A stretch of 64,000 bases of DNA, from the NCBI GenBank assembly GCA_002438565.1, contig DJPN01000022.1:1-64000 (forward strand). The letters run 5' to 3'. Below are positions 59,746 through 64,000 of this stretch, piece by piece. The translations under genes and the position numbers were made by a program. Every line of letters begins with the position of its first letter. Within the stretch, counting starts at the first letter, position 1. The DNA comes from Alphaproteobacteria bacterium UBA6411. Lineage in GTDB: Bacteria; Pseudomonadota; Alphaproteobacteria; CAAGCB01; CAG-977. A model generated the notes under the pieces. The model saw nothing but the letters and a program-made list of their open reading frames with translations, did no database searches and had not been told where the DNA came from.

Positions 59746-61622
59746 TATTCACGCTCTCTAATCAAGCAGGATTTCAAATCTTCCGCCAACCGCGCGCACA
59801 ACACGCGCAACTGCCGCTCCATTCCTGCAACAAAAGTCCTGTAACGCGATTTTCCGTTGACTTCGGCTTCCCTGTAAATCGGGGCATAAGCCGCCAGTTC
59901 GGCGTGCTTCGCAGTTAATTCAGCCCAGTAGCTTTGGGCGGCGGGCAGCGTTTCAAAAGACGACATTTGCAATATTTTGACCGTTCCGTCAGCCAAAACA
60001 GGCTTGTGAACCGGCGTTTTGGCCGCGGGAATCAACGCGGCGGATGCCGTTTTGGCTTCATCAATCCGTTTTAAATCGGTCCATTCCAAAATCTTCGCCC
60101 GTTCGTCCGCGCCCAAAGCCGTCAAACGCACCTGCTGTTCCGACGGCGCATAATCATAGGAAACTTCTTTAAATCCCTGCGGAGCGTTACGCGACAGATT
60201 GTTTTCCAACATGTCCGCCATGCCCGCAACCGATGTCGTCAAAGAAAACGACGGCAGCGGATCCACGCCCAGCGCCATAAACAAATCGCTTTCGGCCGCC
60301 TTGTAGTCAGCATAAGCCAAATCTCGTTCCAAATGCGTTGTCAGCACGTCAACGGCCTGCAAAACAGCGGCGCGGCGTTCCTCCACGGTGTTTGTTTTTT
60401 CGTCGAAAGTTTTTTGCCACAGCTTGTCCGTCACGTTTTCCAAAGAATCCGCCGCCCCGAACGCATCCGCCGCCAGACGCAGCTGCAGATAAGACACATT
60501 GACCTGCGAAATGACGGCAACAGTCATGGCTTCGCGGCGCAAACGTTCCAGCTTTTGCTTGTCTTTGGCCGTGCGAACGGCTTGCGGTCTGGAAAACAAT
60601 CCCAGCAGATTCCAAGTCACGCCCATTCCCGCGTCAGCCCAATTTTTGCTTTTCAAGTACGAATTGGAATTGTAATTCAACCCCGCCGAAAATTCAATTC
60701 CGGGGAAAATGCGCAAAATTTCCTTTTTGGCTTCGCGTTCGGCAATGCGCGCCTGATAATCGCCGATGCGCAATTCCGGACGGTTGACCAAAGCGAAATG
60801 TTCCAAATCAATCTGGCCGAATTCACGCACGACCCGCGGCGTGTCCATTGCTTTGGGAATGTCCAGCGAAAACGCCGTCGCCGGCGGCAAATTCATCAGC
60901 GCCGCCAATTCGGCTTTGGACGTCAGCACTTCTTTTTTCAAAGAATTCAGTTTTTGCAAAGCCTGCAGCAGCTTCCGCTGTTCCGCCAAACCTTCAACCG
61001 AATTTCCGGACAGCCCCGTTCTGACAATTTCCTGTTCCAAAGCGGACGTCATCGCATTGACGTCTTCGGCGACACGCTGAGCCGCCGCCGTGCGCCAAAA
61101 CGCCGCGCGAACATCATGAACCAGTCTTTGCAAAGACTTGCGCCGCGCTTCTTCGGCGATAAAGCGGCGGTCGGACGCCTGTTTGGCATTCACATAACTG
61201 ATGCCGAAATCCAGCACGTTATACACGATTTGCAAATCGGCTTCCCGTGCGGATTTGTCGGAAACAATCAAGCTTTCGTTGCCGTCCGCGTCCTTTGCCG
61301 AAACTTTCAGTCTTTCCGATTTCGTCGTAAAACCGCCGGAAGCCGCCAGTTGCGGCAGCATATCCATGGTCGCCGAATCGGAAATCCCCGCAGCTATCGC
61401 CTGTTCCATCGCGTCAACCCGCTGACGGGCGTTGTATTTCACCGCGCGGGCGATTGCCTCGTAAAGCGTTACCGGTTTGGTCAATTCTTCCTGCCCGCCG
61501 AACAAAGCGGTTTTGTCCATGTCGGCACGCGCGGCGCGGTCGGCAATATTCGTCGGCTGAGTGCTGACGGCACACGCCGCCAGTCCGAATGAAACCAAAG
61601 CAAATCCCAACAAATTACGCAT
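59745..61622 (-). CDS. TolC-type outer-membrane efflux protein fused to a C-terminal SPOR domain
   Basis: 625 residues, longer than the usual 420-500. Signal peptide with lipobox FGLAAC. Two TolC repeats: about 45-270 (TLYEAIARAVKYNARQ, QIVYNVLDFGISYVNAKQAS) and about 275-480 (RPELRIGDYQARIAEREAKK, WNLLGLFSRPQAV). From about 545 a SPOR-like domain: VKILQMSSFETLPAAQSYW to GKSRYRTFVAGMERQLRV and a C-terminal cysteine-bearing LKSCLI. SPOR domains bind denuded septal glycan, so the channel may localise to the division site. No adaptor or pump gene adjoins it. The fusion is by eye and spans one uninterrupted frame. Confidence 0.8.
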   Translation of the reverse strand: MRNLLGFALVSFGLAACAVSTQPTNIADRAARADMDKTALFGGQEELTKPVTLYEAIARAVKYNARQRVDAMEQAIAAGISDSATMDMLPQLAASGGFTTKSERLKVSAKDADGNESLIVSDKSAREADLQIVYNVLDFGISYVNAKQASDRRFIAEEARRKSLQRLVHDVRAAFWRTAAAQRVAEDVNAMTSALEQEIVRTGLSGNSVEGLAEQRKLLQALQKLNSLKKEVLTSKAELAALMNLPPATAFSLDIPKAMDTPRVVREFGQIDLEHFALVNRPELRIGDYQARIAEREAKKEILRIFPGIEFSAGLNYNSNSYLKSKNWADAGMGVTWNLLGLFSRPQAVRTAKDKQKLERLRREAMTVAVISQVNVSYLQLRLAADAFGAADSLENVTDKLWQKTFDEKTNTVEERRAAVLQAVDVLTTHLERDLAYADYKAAESDLFMALGVDPLPSFSLTTSVAGMADMLENNLSRNAPQGFKEVSYDYAPSEQQVRLTALGADERAKILEWTDLKRIDEAKTASAALIPAAKTPVHKPVLADGTVKILQMSSFETLPAAQSYWAELTAKHAELAAYAPIYREAEVNGKSRYRTFVAGMERQLRVLCARLAEDLKSCLIRERE

Positions 61623-61807
61623 AAGAAAATCCTGTATCGGTCAAGCCTGCAACCGCACGGTTTGCGGCACATTTTTTATCAAGATACAATATATAGCCGT
61701 TCTGGCAACAACTTTTTACCATTTTTTAACATTTTCCTTTTGTTTGGCAAACGAACGGCGCCAAAGTATTCAAACCTTGACGCCGCTTGATAAACAGTTG
61801 GCAAATT

Positions 61808-63994
61808 TTATCGCGAAAAATGCTTGTTTTTCATTTGGGCAAGGACGCTTGCCGTTTGATTTTGGCGCTGTTTCTGGCGGTTTTCCTCGCGCACCGCCTG
61901 CAGCACCACGACGGAATGAGGCTGGGCGCGATAGTTGCCGTCCCTGATTTCACGCTGTTCGACGGGCAGTTTTTCAACGCCCAAATGCGCGGTGTCGAAA
62001 GCGACTTCCCACTTTTGACCGTTCGGCGCGGGCGGTGTTCTGAAATCGACTTCGCCGTTGTGCGCGTTCATAATGACCATGAAATCGTCGTCCGCGGGTT
62101 TGCCGTCCTTTTTCGTCTTTTCCCCCGCCAAAACATAGGACAGCGTTTTGGCAAACGGCTGCCAGTCGCCGCCCGTCATTTCCTGTCCGTCGGGACGGAT
62201 GAAAGTAATGTCTTTAGTCCCCTTGTCGTCGACAGGCTGCCCGTCAAAATAATCGACATTGCCCAAAACGGGGTGTTCGCGGCGCAGTTTCGTCATAAAG
62301 CCGACCATTTCCGCCGATTTTACATCGCGGTCTGAAATCTTGTCCCAGTTCACCCAGCTGGTTTCGTTGTCTTGACAATACGGGTTGTTGTTGCCGTTCT
62401 GCGAACGGTTGAATTCGTCGCCCGCCAAACGCATCGGCACGCCCGAAGCCATTAACAATGTCGCTTCCAAGTTTCGCACCATTTTGTTGCGGAATTCGTC
62501 CAAGCCTTCGTCCCGATAGCCCTCGTGCCCCCAGTTGCGGCCGAAGTTCTGGTTTGCCCCATCGGTGTTGTGCCACGGGTTGGCTTCGTTGTGTTTCTGT
62601 TCGTACGACCACAAGTCTTTGGCGGTAAAGCCGTCGTGCGCCGTCACAAAGTTGACGGACGGCGACATTCTTTCGCCCTCGTTTTTCATATCGTCGGACG
62701 CGGTCATGCGCTGCGCCATTTTGGCGGCGAAGCCCTCGTTCCCGCACCAGAAACGGCGGGTGTCGTCGCGGAAACGGTCGTTCCACTGCATCCAGTTTTT
62801 CTGGAAATTGCCGACTTGGTATCCGCCCGCGCCGCAGTCCCATGGTTCGGCAATCAGCTTGCATTTCGACAGCACGGGGTCGTTTCTCAACGCTTCGTAA
62901 AACGGATGGTTCTTGTCAAAGTCGCGATTGGCGGGGTCGCCCTCGCGTCCGCGTCCCATAACGGTCGCCAAATCAAAACGGAATCCGTCAACGCCCATTT
63001 CCTCCGCCCAATAGCGCAGGGAATCGACCGCCAGACGGCGCGCCATCGGCTTGGTCATATCCAAAGCGTTGCCGCAGCCCGTTTCGTTGCGGTATTCGGA
63101 TTTGTCGTTCGGGTTGTGGACAAAGTAATACGCGCTGTCAATGCCTTTCAAACTCAGCATTTGCGTATGCGCGTCGCCCTCGCCCACATGGTTGTAAACG
63201 ACATCCATAATGACTTCCTTGCCCGCCGCGTGATAAGCGTTGACCATTTTTTTGAATTCGACGGGATCGCCGTAATCGGGGTGCGGCGCGAAATAAGCAA
63301 TCGGCTCATACCCCCAGTAGTTCGACAGTCCGTTTTTGGCAACGGCTTCATCGGTCGCAAAAGCCTGCACGGGCAGCAGTTCGACGGACGAAATCCCCTG
63401 TTCGTCAATGTATTTCATCACTTCGGGGTTCGCCATTCCCGCGAATTTGCCCTTGTCGGCGGCGGGAACGTCGGGGTGCTTTATCGTAAAGCCCTTGGCG
63501 TGCGTTTCGTAAACGACGGTTTGATTCCACGGCACATTGGGTTTTTCGACCGTTCCGACCGCCTTTAACGCTTCGGGGTCTTGAATAATCGCCTTGGGCG
63601 CGATTCTGCCCGTGTCGGCCGTGTTTTTCGATTTTTTGTCATTCGGATACGATGCCAGATAGTCATCGTTCCATTCAAATTCCCTGTCCAACTGACGGGC
63701 GTACGGGTCAATCAACAGCTTGTTCGGATTGAAGCGCATGCCGCGGTCGGGGTCATAAGGGCCGTCCACGCGATAGCCGTAGCGCATCCCCGGCTTTGCA
63801 TCGGGCAGATAGCCCGACCAGATTCCGTCCTCGGAACGGCTGGGCAATTCGATTCGCGTTTCGTTTTCGTTTTCATCGAACAGGCAAAGCTCGACTTTTG
63901 TCGCGTTTTCGGAAAACAGCGCGAAATTCACGCCCTTTCCGTCATACGTCGCGCCCAGTTTTTCGGGATTGCCCTGTAAAATTTTCGCTGTCAT
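61808..63994 (-). CDS. glgX: Glycogen debranching enzyme GlgX
   Basis: 728 residues. Isoamylase-type GH13 enzyme removing short branches from phosphorylase-limit glycogen. N-terminal CBM48-like domain (GATYDGKGVNFALFSENATK), barrel motifs VIMDVVYNHVGE, the nucleophile Asp in GVDGFRFDLAT near 340, LIAEPWDCG near 382 and FVTAHDGFT. C-terminal all-beta domain plus a basic tail (REENRQKQRQNQ), which explains a length above the common 650-700. ATG six bases from the window end; the upstream neighbour is out of view. The 185-bp gap to the tolC-like gene is featureless. Confidence 0.95.
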   Translation of the reverse strand: MTAKILQGNPEKLGATYDGKGVNFALFSENATKVELCLFDENENETRIELPSRSEDGIWSGYLPDAKPGMRYGYRVDGPYDPDRGMRFNPNKLLIDPYARQLDREFEWNDDYLASYPNDKKSKNTADTGRIAPKAIIQDPEALKAVGTVEKPNVPWNQTVVYETHAKGFTIKHPDVPAADKGKFAGMANPEVMKYIDEQGISSVELLPVQAFATDEAVAKNGLSNYWGYEPIAYFAPHPDYGDPVEFKKMVNAYHAAGKEVIMDVVYNHVGEGDAHTQMLSLKGIDSAYYFVHNPNDKSEYRNETGCGNALDMTKPMARRLAVDSLRYWAEEMGVDGFRFDLATVMGRGREGDPANRDFDKNHPFYEALRNDPVLSKCKLIAEPWDCGAGGYQVGNFQKNWMQWNDRFRDDTRRFWCGNEGFAAKMAQRMTASDDMKNEGERMSPSVNFVTAHDGFTAKDLWSYEQKHNEANPWHNTDGANQNFGRNWGHEGYRDEGLDEFRNKMVRNLEATLLMASGVPMRLAGDEFNRSQNGNNNPYCQDNETSWVNWDKISDRDVKSAEMVGFMTKLRREHPVLGNVDYFDGQPVDDKGTKDITFIRPDGQEMTGGDWQPFAKTLSYVLAGEKTKKDGKPADDDFMVIMNAHNGEVDFRTPPAPNGQKWEVAFDTAHLGVEKLPVEQREIRDGNYRAQPHSVVVLQAVREENRQKQRQNQTASVLAQMKNKHFSR

Positions 63995-64000
63995 AAAAAA

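Noticed and set aside
1..64000. tRNA, rRNA, CRISPR arrays, prophage, insertion sequences
   Set aside because: No cloverleaf-type sequences, regular spaced repeats, phage structural genes or DDE transposases were seen on either strand by eye; the recombinases alone do not indicate a prophage.

Overview
The window looks like a chromosomal segment of an alphaproteobacterium. This is inferred from GapR, a TrcR/DUF1013 protein, DUF4167, a bactofilin next to an M23 peptidase, RNase J, the run prfA-prmC-DUF4167 with clpB beyond, and a clpB promoter of the CTTG-N17-CCTAT heat-shock type. Base composition is near 50% GC. DapL and an N-type ATPase are less usual for the class and suggest a host-associated or partly anaerobic lineage, perhaps one of the uncultured gut Rhodospirillales-like groups. 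No tRNA, rRNA, CRISPR array or prophage is visible.

Layout. 1-1355: 3' end of an autotransporter, then a shared terminator and clpB on the minus strand. 4162-10547: a surface-glycan island with an RgpF-like protein and a 1358-residue protein holding three GT2 domains, a coiled coil and a methyltransferase-like domain. An intact and a catalytically degenerate serine-recombinase homologue flank it. 10578-19167 (minus): a long co-directional run lysC, FMN oxidoreductase, rodZ, ispG, hisS, prfA, a 120-bp inverted-repeat element, prmC, DUF4167, arsR. 19288-25572: cupin, comF, lipoproteins, LOG, a stand-alone MetH reactivation domain, mlaA-mlaC and rpsD. 25689-29926: RNase J, IscX, an HNH-like nuclease, pyridoxal kinase and a small lipoprotein. 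30086-36419: tandem DHH phosphoesterases, a Zn-phospholipase-C-like protein, gapR, trcR, bactofilin, M23 peptidase and pgpA.

36420-47710 (minus): dapL, dapF, an aberrant Clp-type AAA+ protein, the nine-gene N-ATPase cluster atpDCQRBEFAG, then ftsB. 48018-50545 (plus): a structured non-coding leader followed by an EcoRI-type adenine methyltransferase translationally coupled to a DUF262-HNH nuclease, a candidate restriction or defence module. 50624-54555: a three-repeat small protein, a hypothetical, then secF, secD and yajC. 54681-63994: a DUF6782-like zincin, a PreT-like flavoprotein, a secreted hydrolase with a divergent LysR regulator, a B3/B4 protein, a TolC-SPOR fusion and glgX.

The most unusual items are (i) the Clp paralogue that has lost both pore-loop tyrosines and the D1 Walker B acids while the true ClpB in the same window keeps them, (ii) the methyltransferase/DUF262-HNH pair with an attenuator-like hairpin over its ribosome binding site, (iii) the GT2x3-coiled-coil-methyltransferase protein with an AT-rich core, and (iv) the repeat protein at 50624-51076.
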